From contig NZ_AMZB01000116.1 in assembly GCF_000313755.1 (NCBI RefSeq), positions 60,267 through 124,266 on the forward strand: a DNA stretch of 64,000 nt, in the 5' to 3' direction. This DNA comes from Pseudomonas nitroreducens TX1 (GTDB lineage: Bacteria > Pseudomonadota > Gammaproteobacteria > Pseudomonadales > Pseudomonadaceae). The first letter of the stretch is position 1. Each line of letters opens with the position of its first letter. The position numbers and the translations under genes are program-made. The notes beneath the pieces were generated by a model. It did not search any database, was not told the origin of the DNA, and was given only the letters and a program-made list of their open reading frames with translations. Of this stretch, positions 1 to 7,368 are shown piece by piece.

Positions 1-1
1 C

Positions 2-520
2 CTGTCCCATGCCCATTGGGACCATGCCTCAGCCTTGTCGGACTTCCCCGAAGTCCCGGTCTGGGCAACCTATGAAGAGATCAACTACGCCCATATCGCC
101 CAGCCGCCGGCGGTGTTCCCCAGCCAGTTCCGTCATCCGGTGAAATGGGTGCCCTTCCAGTTCGAATCCGGCCCTTTCCTGAGCTACGACCGCAGCCTCG
201 ACCTGTTCGGCGACGGCAGCCTGGTGCTCGTACCCATGGGCGGCCATACCCCTGGGGCGGTGGGTCTGTTCATCACCCTCGACGAGGGTCGGCGCTACTT
301 TTTCAGCGGCGACACCACCTGGCGGCTGTCCGGCTTCACCGGCCCCCACGAAAAGTTCTGGATCAGCCGCAACATGGTGGACAACAACCGCGAGCAGACC
401 CTCGCCGAAGTGGCCCGCGTGCATGAACTGATGCTTGCCCATCCAACGCTCACCGTTGTGCCCGCCCACGACGCTCAAGTGCAGGACAAGCTGGGCTACT
501 ACCCCCACTGGGTGCAGTGA
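2..520 (+). CDS. MBL-fold metallo-hydrolase, C-terminal part (5' end outside window)
   Basis: The reading frame is open from the first bases of the window, so the gene starts upstream. The first visible residues contain the metallo-beta-lactamase signature HAHWDH (HxHxDH, positions 8-25), which binds two metal ions. Further metal-ligand motifs follow in the usual order: GGHTPGA (His), SGDTTW (Asp) and VPAHD (last His). This fixes the superfamily: a binuclear metal-dependent hydrolase of the glyoxalase II / lactonase type. The substrate cannot be read from the sequence. Only about 172 C-terminal residues are visible, and the missing N-terminal part should hold the first beta strands. No neighbour shares its strand closely enough to suggest an operon; the porin start is 177 bp downstream. 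Confidence 0.9.
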   Translation: MSHAHWDHASALSDFPEVPVWATYEEINYAHIAQPPAVFPSQFRHPVKWVPFQFESGPFLSYDRSLDLFGDGSLVLVPMGGHTPGAVGLFITLDEGRRYFFSGDTTWRLSGFTGPHEKFWISRNMVDNNREQTLAEVARVHELMLAHPTLTVVPAHDAQVQDKLGYYPHWVQ

Positions 521-630
521 AAGCCACGCCAGTCGCCGATTGGCGCTTCAATAGCCCGCTTACCAATCAGCGACTAAGGTCTAAGAGTCGTCAACATTCG
601 GTAATGATTTAGTAGATAGGCTGTAACAGA

Positions 631-660
631 TTGACATGCCGGCCCTGATCCAGTCGGCAT
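631..660 (+). promoter_or_regulatory. Candidate promoter and inverted repeat upstream of the porin gene
   Basis: A consensus -35 box TTGACA lies at 631-636, but the -10 at the right distance is poor (TCGGCA/CGGCAT). The same stretch holds the inverted repeat ATGCCG (636-641) and CGGCAT (655-660), which could be an operator or a short hairpin. The porin start codon follows at 698 with GAGGAGA as a good ribosome binding site. The -35 and the repeat are directly visible; promoter function is inferred. Confidence 0.35.
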
Positions 661-697
661 CATCAAACTGCCCCAAGCGCTCGAGGAGACAATAACA

Positions 698-1969
698 ATG
701 AGCAAGACCCCGATCGCCCGTGCCGTGGCCTTGGCCACGCTGGGTACCAGCTTGACCGTTCCGACCATTGCCCATGCCGACTTCATCAAGGACAGCAAGG
801 CCACCGTCGAACTGCGCAACTTCTACTTCAACCGCGACTTCCGCCAGGACAGCCCGGCCCCTAGCCAGAACAAGGCCGAAGAATGGGCACAGGGCTTCAT
901 CCTCAAATACGAATCGGGCTACACCGACGGTACCATCGGTGTCGGCGTCGACGCCCTGGGCACCCTGGGCCTGAAACTCGATTCCTCGCCTGACCGCAGC
1001 GGCACCGGCCTGCTGCAGCGTTCCTCCAGCGACAAGCGCGCCGAAGACAGCTACGGCGACCTGGGCGTTACCGCCAAGCTTCGCGCCTCCAAGACCACCC
1101 TGAAGGGCGGCACCCTGATGCCGAAGATGCCGGTGGTGCAATTCAACGACACGCGCCTGCTGCCACAGACCTTCAGCGGTTTCGCCCTGAACTCCGCGGA
1201 ACTCGAGGGCCTGACCGTCGACGGCGGCCGTCTCTACCAGGTCAACCAGCGCGACTCCTCGGACTACGAGGACATGACCATCACCGGCGGCGGCAAGCGC
1301 AACATCAAGTTGGGCGATAGCCTCACATCCAACAAGTTCCTGTTCGGCGGCCTCACCTACAAGTGGACCGACAGCCTGAGCACCAGCTACCACTACGGCG
1401 GCCTGGAAGACATCTACAAGCAGCACTACCTGGGCCTGATCCACGTGCTGCCGATTGCCGATAAACAGTCGCTGAAGTCCGACATCCGCTGGGCCAAGTC
1501 CGATGACGATGGCGGCAGCAACGTCGACAACAAGGCGCTCAACGCCATGTTCACCTACGCCCTGGGCTATCACGCCTTCGGCGTCGGCTACCAGAAGATG
1601 AGCGGCGACACCGGCTTCGCCTACATCAACGGCACCGACCCCTACCTGGTGAACTACATCCAGATCGGCGACTTCGCCAACAAGGACGAAAAGTCCTGGC
1701 AGGCACGCTACGACTACAACTTCGCCGGCCTCGGCATCCCCGGCCTGACCTTCATGACCCGCTACGTGAAAGGCGACAACATCGACCTGATCACCACCGA
1801 CGGCGAAGGCAAGGAATGGGAACGCGACACCGACATTGCCTACGTCTTCCAGGACGGCCCGCTGAAGAACCTGGGCGTGAAATGGCGTAACGCGACCATG
1901 CGCACCAACTACACCAACGATTACGACGAAAACCGTCTGATCGTCAGCTACACCATGCCGCTCTGGTAA
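698..1969 (+). CDS. OprD-family outer-membrane porin
   Basis: This is a 423-residue protein with a signal peptide (MSKTPIARAVALATLG..., cleavage probably after AHA near residue 27). The mature start, DFIKDSKATVELRNFYFNRDF, is the conserved OprD opening. Alternating beta strands and an aromatic C-terminus (MPLW) fit an 18-strand barrel for uptake of small carboxylates or amino acids. In PAO1 the equivalent position is held, from memory, by the OprD-family porin OpdQ; the exact subfamily and substrate cannot be set from sequence alone. A bidirectional terminator follows directly, separating it from the convergent ammonium channel gene. Confidence 0.93.
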   Translation: MSKTPIARAVALATLGTSLTVPTIAHADFIKDSKATVELRNFYFNRDFRQDSPAPSQNKAEEWAQGFILKYESGYTDGTIGVGVDALGTLGLKLDSSPDRSGTGLLQRSSSDKRAEDSYGDLGVTAKLRASKTTLKGGTLMPKMPVVQFNDTRLLPQTFSGFALNSAELEGLTVDGGRLYQVNQRDSSDYEDMTITGGGKRNIKLGDSLTSNKFLFGGLTYKWTDSLSTSYHYGGLEDIYKQHYLGLIHVLPIADKQSLKSDIRWAKSDDDGGSNVDNKALNAMFTYALGYHAFGVGYQKMSGDTGFAYINGTDPYLVNYIQIGDFANKDEKSWQARYDYNFAGLGIPGLTFMTRYVKGDNIDLITTDGEGKEWERDTDIAYVFQDGPLKNLGVKWRNATMRTNYTNDYDENRLIVSYTMPLW

Positions 1970-1990
1970 CCCGCACGGCATGACGAAAAA

Positions 1991-2015
1991 GCCCGGCATC
2001 TGCCGGGCTTTTTTT
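1991..2015. terminator. Bidirectional rho-independent terminator (porin / amt)
   Basis: The stem GCCCGGCA-tc-TGCCGGGC (1991-2008) is flanked by five A on the left and seven T on the right. It can therefore stop transcription from both the porin gene (+) and the converging ammonium channel gene (-). Confidence 0.9.
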
Positions 2016-2034
2016 GCTCCTAAGGCCTTGCGTC

Positions 2035-3246
2035 CTAGTCCTGGCTGAGCGCCCCGATCTTGTGGATCGACAGATCGGCGCCGTAGTACTCCTCCTCCTT
2101 CGACAGACGGATGCCCACAGCCGATTTCACCAGGCCATACACCAGCAGGCCGCCGGCGAACGCCACCGCCACGCCCAGCAGCGTACCGATACCCTGGCTG
2201 GCCAGGCTGACCCCACCCAGCCCGCCCAGCGCCTGCTGACCAAAGATGCCGCAGGCAATGCCGCCCCACGCGCCGCACAGACCGTGCAGCGGCCAGACAC
2301 CCAACACATCGTCGATCTTCCAGCGCACCTGAGTCGCGGTGAACGCCCAGACAAACAACGCGCCCGCCACCATGCCGGTGGCCAGGGCGCCGATGGGATG
2401 CATCAGGTCGGAGCCGGCGCAGACCGCCACCAGCCCGGCCAGCGGCCCGTTGTGCAGGAAGCCCGGGTCATTGCGACCGACCAGCAGCGACGCCACGGTG
2501 CCGCCGACCATCGCCAGCAGCGAGTTCACCGCCACCAGCCCACTGGCTCCCGCCAGCGACTGCGCGCTCATAACGTTGAAGCCGAACCAGCCGACAATGA
2601 GGATCCACGAACCCGCCGCCAGGAACGGAATGTTCGACGGCGCGAAAGCGACCAGGCGGCCCTCTCGATAACGACCATTGCGCTGCCCCAGAAGAACCAC
2701 TGCGGCCAGCGCCAACCAGCCGCCAAAGGCATGTACCACTACGGATCCGGCGAAATCATGGAAGGCAGCACCGAACTCTGCCTTCAGCCAGTTCTGCAAG
2801 CCGAAGTTTCCGTTCCAGATCAACCCCTCGAAGAACGGATAGACGAAGGCCACGATCAGCGCAGTCGCACACAGTTGCGGACCAAACTTGGCACGCTCGG
2901 CAATGCCGCCGGAAATGATCGCGGGAATCGCTGCGGCGAACGTCAGCAGGAAAAAGAACTTCACCAGCGCGTAGCCGTTTTCGTTCGCCAGCGTCGCCGC
3001 CGGCTGCAGGAACGTGACGCCGTAAGCTATCCAGTAGCCAACGAAGAAATATGCAAGGGTTGAGATGGCGAAGTCCGAGAGAATCTTCGATAGGGCATTC
3101 ACCTGGTTCTTCAGGCGCACCGTGCCCACTTCGAGGAAGGCGAAGCCCGCGTGCATGGCCAGCACCATGACCGCGCCGATCAGAAGGAACAGCGTGTTGG
3201 AACCGTGGACCAGCGTCTCTACGGCACTATTGAGGTTTTCCATCAC
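2035..3246 (-). CDS. amtB: Ammonium transporter (Amt family)
   Basis: This 403-residue polytopic membrane protein has about 11 membrane segments. Family signatures include FAGSVVVHAFGG (the Amt motif with the pore-lining His of the twin-His pair), the Phe gate region FFFLLTFAAAIPAIISGGIAER, and HPIGALATGM and WPLHGLCGAWGG near the second pore His. There is no cleavable signal peptide: the protein starts MMENLNSAVETL and enters the first TM directly. It conducts ammonium/ammonia across the inner membrane. No glnK-like PII gene is adjacent, unlike the usual glnK-amtB operon, so this is probably a second Amt copy. I looked for a sigma-54 -24/-12 box upstream and found none convincing. Confidence 0.93.
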   Translation of the reverse strand: MMENLNSAVETLVHGSNTLFLLIGAVMVLAMHAGFAFLEVGTVRLKNQVNALSKILSDFAISTLAYFFVGYWIAYGVTFLQPAATLANENGYALVKFFFLLTFAAAIPAIISGGIAERAKFGPQLCATALIVAFVYPFFEGLIWNGNFGLQNWLKAEFGAAFHDFAGSVVVHAFGGWLALAAVVLLGQRNGRYREGRLVAFAPSNIPFLAAGSWILIVGWFGFNVMSAQSLAGASGLVAVNSLLAMVGGTVASLLVGRNDPGFLHNGPLAGLVAVCAGSDLMHPIGALATGMVAGALFVWAFTATQVRWKIDDVLGVWPLHGLCGAWGGIACGIFGQQALGGLGGVSLASQGIGTLLGVAVAFAGGLLVYGLVKSAVGIRLSKEEEYYGADLSIHKIGALSQD

Positions 3247-3646
3247 TACAGGCAGCCCCGGAGGTTGGGGAAAGCACCAAAACGGCTCGCGGCACCCCGG
3301 GATCGCACCACGCTGAAGCAGCGATGCACCACAGAGGAGCCGAGTGCTGGTTCAGATTGGTCCACAGACCATCCGACCCGCTTCGCAATTTCCTGTACTT
3401 CCTTATGTTTTTCAGTGGTTTGAGCTTATTTTTCCGGCCATTCACCGCACCGGAACCGCCCCGCCATGGGGCGCTCGGCACTCCATGCGCACCAGAGAAA
3501 TGCAAGCGGCATACCAGCACTCCCCTGATCCGCGGCTAGGCTTTAGCTCGCATCTGCCCCGCGGCCGGGGGGTGAATTTATGAGAAACTTTCCCGGACCC
3601 GCGGGGTTCGAACCCTAGGAACCTCAACCAGCACAAGGAGCATCAC
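3247..3646. other. Intergenic region between amtB and the elaB-like operon
   Basis: This 400 bp divergent intergenic region contains no convincing gene. It holds the two upstream regions; an A/T-rich patch at about 3395-3440 is the most promoter-like part. A perfect palindrome GGGTTCGAACCC lies at 3604-3615. A sequence GAAACTT-N16-TTCGAA starting at 3583 is only loosely like an AlgU/RpoE-type promoter. Confidence 0.5.
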
Positions 3647-3964
3647 ATGCCTCGCAAGACCGCAGTGAACGCCGCCAAGGACGAACTCCTGGCCGAATTC
3701 CAGGCCCTCGTCAGCGACACCGAGAAACTGCTGCAAACCTCGGCCGAGCTGGCAGGCGCCGAAGCCGACCAGATGCGCGAGCAGATCCACCAAAGCCTCA
3801 AGCGCGCCCGTGAGGCCATTTACTCCACCAAGGACTCGGTCCGCGACCAGGGCAAAGCCGCCGTCGATGCCACTGAGGAATTCCTGGGAGAACATCCCTG
3901 GCAAGCGGTGGGCATCGCCGCCGGTGTCGGCTTCCTTCTCGGGCTGCTGGTCAGCCGGCGCTGA
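3647..3964 (+). CDS. ElaB/YqjD-family (DUF883) membrane-anchored ribosome-associated protein
   Basis: This is a 105-residue protein. The first ~80 residues are a charged amphipathic helix (SDTEKLLQTSAELAGAEADQ, KRAREAIYSTKDSVRDQGK). The protein ends in a single hydrophobic tail anchor, WQAVGIAAGVGFLLGLLVSRR, with GxxxG-like spacing, which is the hallmark of ElaB/YqjD/YgaM. In E. coli, family members bind 70S/100S ribosomes and tether them to the inner membrane in stationary phase. An AGGAG ribosome binding site precedes the ATG. It leads a three-gene operon: 3 bp separate its stop from the next start. The stress/stationary role is from family knowledge. Confidence 0.88.
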   Translation: MPRKTAVNAAKDELLAEFQALVSDTEKLLQTSAELAGAEADQMREQIHQSLKRAREAIYSTKDSVRDQGKAAVDATEEFLGEHPWQAVGIAAGVGFLLGLLVSRR

Positions 3965-3967
3965 TCC

Positions 3968-4360
3968 ATGAGCGAGCCCATGGACGCCGGGCCGAAAAAC
4001 CCGGCCAACTCCCCTTCCCTGCGGCGCTTCGGCGCCGCAGTCCTCGGGCTGCTGCACGGGCACGTCGAGTTGCTCGGCATCGAACTGCAGGAGCAGAAGA
4101 CCCGCACAGTGAAGATGTTGCTGATGGCCGGCCTGGCGCTGGTCTTCGCGCTGTTGCTGCTGGTCGCCCTGTCGGTGCTGGTGCTGATCATCTTCTGGGA
4201 CAGCTATCGCCTGCAGGCGGCCATCGGCCTGTGCCTGTTCTATATCGGCGGTAGTCTGCTGTGTGCCTGGCGCCTGCACCTGCTGGTCACCGACGAAGGC
4301 TCGCCATTCAATGCCACTCTCGAAGAGCTGGCCCGTGACCGGGAGCGACTGCTGCCATGA
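3968..4360 (+). CDS. YqjE-like (holin-superfamily) inner-membrane protein
   Basis: This 130-residue protein has two long hydrophobic segments, roughly residues 54-78 (MLLMAGLALVFALLLLVALS...) and 83-105. An amphipathic N-terminal helix carries HGHVELLGIELQEQ, characteristic of the phage-holin/YqjE family. It lies 3 bp after the ElaB/YqjD-like gene and overlaps the next gene by an ATGA junction, reproducing the enterobacterial yqjDEK order. Its molecular function is unknown; the context suggests a membrane partner of the ElaB/YqjD-like protein. Confidence 0.82.
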   Translation: MSEPMDAGPKNPANSPSLRRFGAAVLGLLHGHVELLGIELQEQKTRTVKMLLMAGLALVFALLLLVALSVLVLIIFWDSYRLQAAIGLCLFYIGGSLLCAWRLHLLVTDEGSPFNATLEELARDRERLLP

Positions 4361-4704
4361 GTGAAATGCCCGACGCCCGCAACCTGAGTCGTGCGGAGCT
4401 GCGCAAGGCCATCGTTCGTCTGCGCCTGGAAATGCAGCGCCAGCAGATTCGCCAGGAAGGCGAATTGCTTCTGCACCCGCTCCGTCAGGCCCGCAGCCTG
4501 GGTCAGAATGTGCGCAGCAGCTTCAGCAGTAGCAGCACCCCGCTCTGGGGGGCTGGCGGCGCTGCGGCTCTGGCCCTGCTGTTCGGCCGCAAGCGCCGCT
4601 GGGTGCGGTTGCTGCGCGTAGGACTCGCCCTTGCACCGATCATCCTGCAGATGCGCAGGAAGCCCGACCACCAGAACCCTCCCGCCCCCACGACACACCT
4701 CTGA
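4357..4704 (+). CDS. YqjK-like small basic protein
   Basis: This 115-residue protein is the third gene of the elaB-yqjE-like operon and starts inside the previous stop codon (ATGA). It begins with a charged helix (LSRAELRKAIVRLRLEMQRQQIRQEGELLLHP). A weakly hydrophobic segment AGGAAALALLFGRKRR and a second one, LLRVGLALAPIILQMRR, follow. This arrangement fits YqjK-type proteins, which are poorly conserved. Position and topology support the call more than any motif does, and no enzymatic feature is visible. Confidence 0.7.
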   Translation: MSEMPDARNLSRAELRKAIVRLRLEMQRQQIRQEGELLLHPLRQARSLGQNVRSSFSSSSTPLWGAGGAAALALLFGRKRRWVRLLRVGLALAPIILQMRRKPDHQNPPAPTTHL

Positions 4705-4731
4705 CGTCCAGACTGGCCACATTCTTGCTAA

Positions 4732-4767
4732 GTGACAGGAAGCCGCGCTCCGGCGCGCTCCTGTCAC
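4732..4767 (+). promoter_or_regulatory. Long inverted repeat/hairpin in front of the EAL gene
   Basis: GTGACAGGA (4732-4740) is mirrored perfectly by TCCTGTCAC (4759-4767), with an inner GCGC-tccg-GCGC stem (4745-4756). No T-run follows, so it is not a normal terminator. It ends 10 bp before the ATG at 4778 and 19 bp before the preferred TTG start of the EAL gene. It could act as an operator or as an RNA hairpin affecting translation. Confidence 0.6.
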
Positions 4768-4786
4768 GCCACTAAGGATGTGTCCC

Positions 4787-5953
4787 TTGATCGACGGGCA
4801 ACCAATCGCCTGCTTCCAACCCTTCATCGACACCGCGACCGGGCTCATCGCCGGTGTCGAAGCACTGGGGCGCTTGCGCCAGGACAACGGCGACCTGCAA
4901 TCGGTGGGCCCCTTGTTCTTCAATCCGCGGGTCGGCCTGGCCGAACTTCGCCGGCTCGACCGACAGATTCGCGATGCCGCTCTCGCCCGCATCCACGAAG
5001 CGCCCAAGGACTGGTTCCTCAGCCTGAACATCTCGCCACGCTGGATCAGTCGCCTGCGCCCGAACCAGCCCCTGCCGAGTCTCAAACAACTGCAGCAGCA
5101 AGGAGTGCCGCCGGAGCGCGTGGTCTTCGAGATCACCGAATTGGGCGGCGCCCATCAGCGTCTGCCAGAGGTTGTGGCACGCTACCGGGATGCCGGTGCG
5201 CGTATTGCCATCGACGACTTCGGCGCCGGCTACTCGCAATTGGATCGTGTACTGGCGTTGCAACCGGACATCCTCAAGCTGGACATGCGTCTGTTCCAGG
5301 AAGCTGCCCGCGGCGGCCCCAGCGGCGAAGTGGTGAAGGCCCTGGCGCAGATGGCGGAAAAGACCGGTTGCTGGATCATCGCCGAGGGCGTGGAAACCGA
5401 AGAGGAAATGGATTTCGCCCTGGAGTGCGGCGCGCGCTACGTACAAGGCTTCCTGTTCGCCAAACCGGCGCTGGAATTCCCGACCAGCGATGCCTTCCGC
5501 GAAGCCTTCGCCCAACGCCGCGATCACTACGTGCACCGCAAGCTGCATGAGCGCGCCAACCTCATCCACCTGCGCCAGCAACTTTCCGAACTGATGAACA
5601 TGCTGCGCCCGTGGGCCGAAGGCGGCGCCATGCTCAGCAGCCTGCCGCCGGCGCCGGAATCCTTCAGCCGCCTGCTGCGCATCTACCAATGCGACCGCCA
5701 TGGCACCCAGACCTCGCCGAACCTGGAATGGAACGGCCTGTTCTGGAAGGAGAACCGTCGCTACCTCGGGCACAACTGGTCATGGCGTCCCTATTTTTAT
5801 CAGTTGCTCGCAGAAGGCTGGGAAGAGCGCCGCCTGACACTCTCCAACACCTACCGCGACGCCACCACCAACCAGTACTGCATGACCGCCGGCCAGTTCA
5901 TCGACGAGGGTCGACGCCTTCTGCTCATCGACATCGACGCCGAAGGCCTCTAG
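4787..5953 (+). CDS. EAL-domain cyclic-di-GMP phosphodiesterase with C-terminal sensor-like domain
   Basis: The EAL domain spans about residues 5-240. All key residues are present: GVEALGRL (EAL), SLNIS, FEITE, IDDFGAGYS (the DD pair and loop 6), LKLDMRL (Lys), IAEGVETEEE and YVQGFLFAKP. Active c-di-GMP hydrolysis is therefore predicted. The C-terminal ~130 residues (LLRIYQCDRHGTQTSPNLEW...) resemble the YkuI-type C-terminal domain found after some EAL domains; no transmembrane segment is seen. Start choice: ATG at 4778 has AAGG directly abutting it. TTG at 4787 has AAGGA at the ideal 8-base spacing, so I prefer the TTG start (388 residues). It sits between the yqj-like operon and dgt, in a stretch rich in c-di-GMP and Roc-type signalling genes. 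Confidence 0.88.
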   Translation: MIDGQPIACFQPFIDTATGLIAGVEALGRLRQDNGDLQSVGPLFFNPRVGLAELRRLDRQIRDAALARIHEAPKDWFLSLNISPRWISRLRPNQPLPSLKQLQQQGVPPERVVFEITELGGAHQRLPEVVARYRDAGARIAIDDFGAGYSQLDRVLALQPDILKLDMRLFQEAARGGPSGEVVKALAQMAEKTGCWIIAEGVETEEEMDFALECGARYVQGFLFAKPALEFPTSDAFREAFAQRRDHYVHRKLHERANLIHLRQQLSELMNMLRPWAEGGAMLSSLPPAPESFSRLLRIYQCDRHGTQTSPNLEWNGLFWKENRRYLGHNWSWRPYFYQLLAEGWEERRLTLSNTYRDATTNQYCMTAGQFIDEGRRLLLIDIDAEGL

Positions 5954-6022
5954 CGCCACGATTGAGATTGCCGACGCGAACAGCTAGCGTTGCCGGTAAC
6001 ACTTTTGCTCGCGGATTGAAGA

Positions 6023-7354
6023 ATGGATTGGCACACCCTGCTCCCCCGGGAGCGCCTCGGCAAACCCGTGCACAGCAGCACCGAGCTGGGCCGCAGCGCC
6101 TTTCACAAGGACCACGATCGCATTATCTTTTCCGGCGCCTTCCGCCGCCTCGGGCGCAAGACCCAGGTACATCCGGTATCGAGCAACGATCACATCCACA
6201 CCCGCCTCACCCACTCGCTGGAAGTCGGCTGTGTCGGCCGCTCGCTGGGCATGCGCGTCGGCGAGATCATCCGTGATCGCCTGCCGGAATGGTGCGACCC
6301 GGCGGACATGGGTGTGATCGTGCAGTCCGCCTGCCTTGCCCATGACATCGGCAACCCGCCCTTCGGCCACTCCGGCGAGGACGCCATCCGCCATTGGTTC
6401 CAGCAGGCTGCCGGGCGCGGTTGGCTGGATGGCATGAGCGAGGAGGAACGCTCGGATTTCCTGCACTTCGAAGGCAACGCCCAGGGCTTTCGTGTGCTCA
6501 CCCAACTCGAATACCACCAGTTCGATGGCGGTACCCGACTGACCTACGCAACGCTGGGTACCTACCTGAAGTATCCCTGGACGGCGCGCCACGCTGACTC
6601 CCTGGGCTACAAGAAGCACAAGTTCGGCTGCTACCGCAGCGAGTTGCCGCTGCTGGAGCAGATCACCCAGAAGCTGGGGATGCCGCAACTGGAGGACGAA
6701 CGCTGGGCGCGCCACCCACTGGTGTACCTGATGGAAGCGGCGGACGACATCTGCTACGGCCTGATCGACCTGGAAGACGGTGTGGAAATGGAGCTGCTCG
6801 ATTACAGCGAAGTGGAAGCGCTGCTGCTTGACCTGGTTGGCGACGACCTGCCGGAAACCTACCGTCAGCTCGGCCCGAAGGACTCCCGCCGGCGCAAGAT
6901 GGCGATCCTGCGGGGCAAGGCCATAGAACACCTGACCAATGCCGCTGCGCGGGCCTTCGTCGAGCAGGAACCGGCCCTGCTCGCAGGCACCCTGCAGGGC
7001 GATCTGGTGGAGCACATGCATGGCCAGGCCAAGCGCTGCGTGCAGCGAGCCAAGGGTATGGCGCGGGAAAAGATCTTCCAGGACAAGCGCAAGACGCTCC
7101 ATGAGATCGGCGCCTACACCACCTTGGAAATCCTCTTGAATTCCTTCTGTGGTGCCGTGCTGGAACAGCACCGCCAGCGTACGCCGTCGTTCAAGAACCA
7201 GCGCATCCTCGACTTGCTGAGTCACTATGCACCGGACCCGAGTTGGACGCTCTATCGCTCCTTCTTGCGCGTAACAGACTTCATCGCCGGCATGACCGAT
7301 AGCTATGCCACCGAAATGGCTCGCGAGATGACCGGCCGCTCCAGCCCAAGCTGA
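6023..7354 (+). CDS. dgt: dGTPase-like HD-domain triphosphohydrolase
   Basis: This 443-residue HD-superfamily enzyme has the metal-binding residues at RLTHSLEV (His ~64) and [16 protein letters not shown] (HD ~107-108). A later conserved Asp lies in [10 protein letters not shown]. The family hydrolyses dNTPs to the nucleoside and triphosphate. The length and the N-terminal sequence (MDWHTLL..RERLGKP) match the Pseudomonas dgt type. It is convergent with the sensor kinase gene, with only 14 bp between stops. Confidence 0.93.
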   Translation: MDWHTLLPRERLGKPVHSSTELGRSAFHKDHDRIIFSGAFRRLGRKTQVHPVSSNDHIHTRLTHSLEVGCVGRSLGMRVGEIIRDRLPEWCDPADMGVIVQSACLAHDIGNPPFGHSGEDAIRHWFQQAAGRGWLDGMSEEERSDFLHFEGNAQGFRVLTQLEYHQFDGGTRLTYATLGTYLKYPWTARHADSLGYKKHKFGCYRSELPLLEQITQKLGMPQLEDERWARHPLVYLMEAADDICYGLIDLEDGVEMELLDYSEVEALLLDLVGDDLPETYRQLGPKDSRRRKMAILRGKAIEHLTNAAARAFVEQEPALLAGTLQGDLVEHMHGQAKRCVQRAKGMAREKIFQDKRKTLHEIGAYTTLEILLNSFCGAVLEQHRQRTPSFKNQRILDLLSHYAPDPSWTLYRSFLRVTDFIAGMTDSYATEMAREMTGRSSPS

Positions 7355-7368
7355 AGCGGCCGTACAGG

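Noticed and set aside
581..2278. A 565-codon minus-strand frame across the porin gene
   Set aside because: It is antisense to the clear OprD-family gene, Gly/Ala/Val/Gln-rich, and crosses a bidirectional terminator.
3247..3400. Search for a sigma-54 promoter in front of amtB
   Set aside because: Ammonium channels are often RpoN-controlled, but no GG-N10-GC box with acceptable flanks was found on the correct strand.
3604..3615. GGGTTCGAACCC palindrome resembling a tRNA T-arm upstream of the elaB-like gene
   Set aside because: No acceptor, D or anticodon arm lies around it and no CCA; a 12 bp palindrome of this kind can arise alone. It could at most be a protein-binding site.
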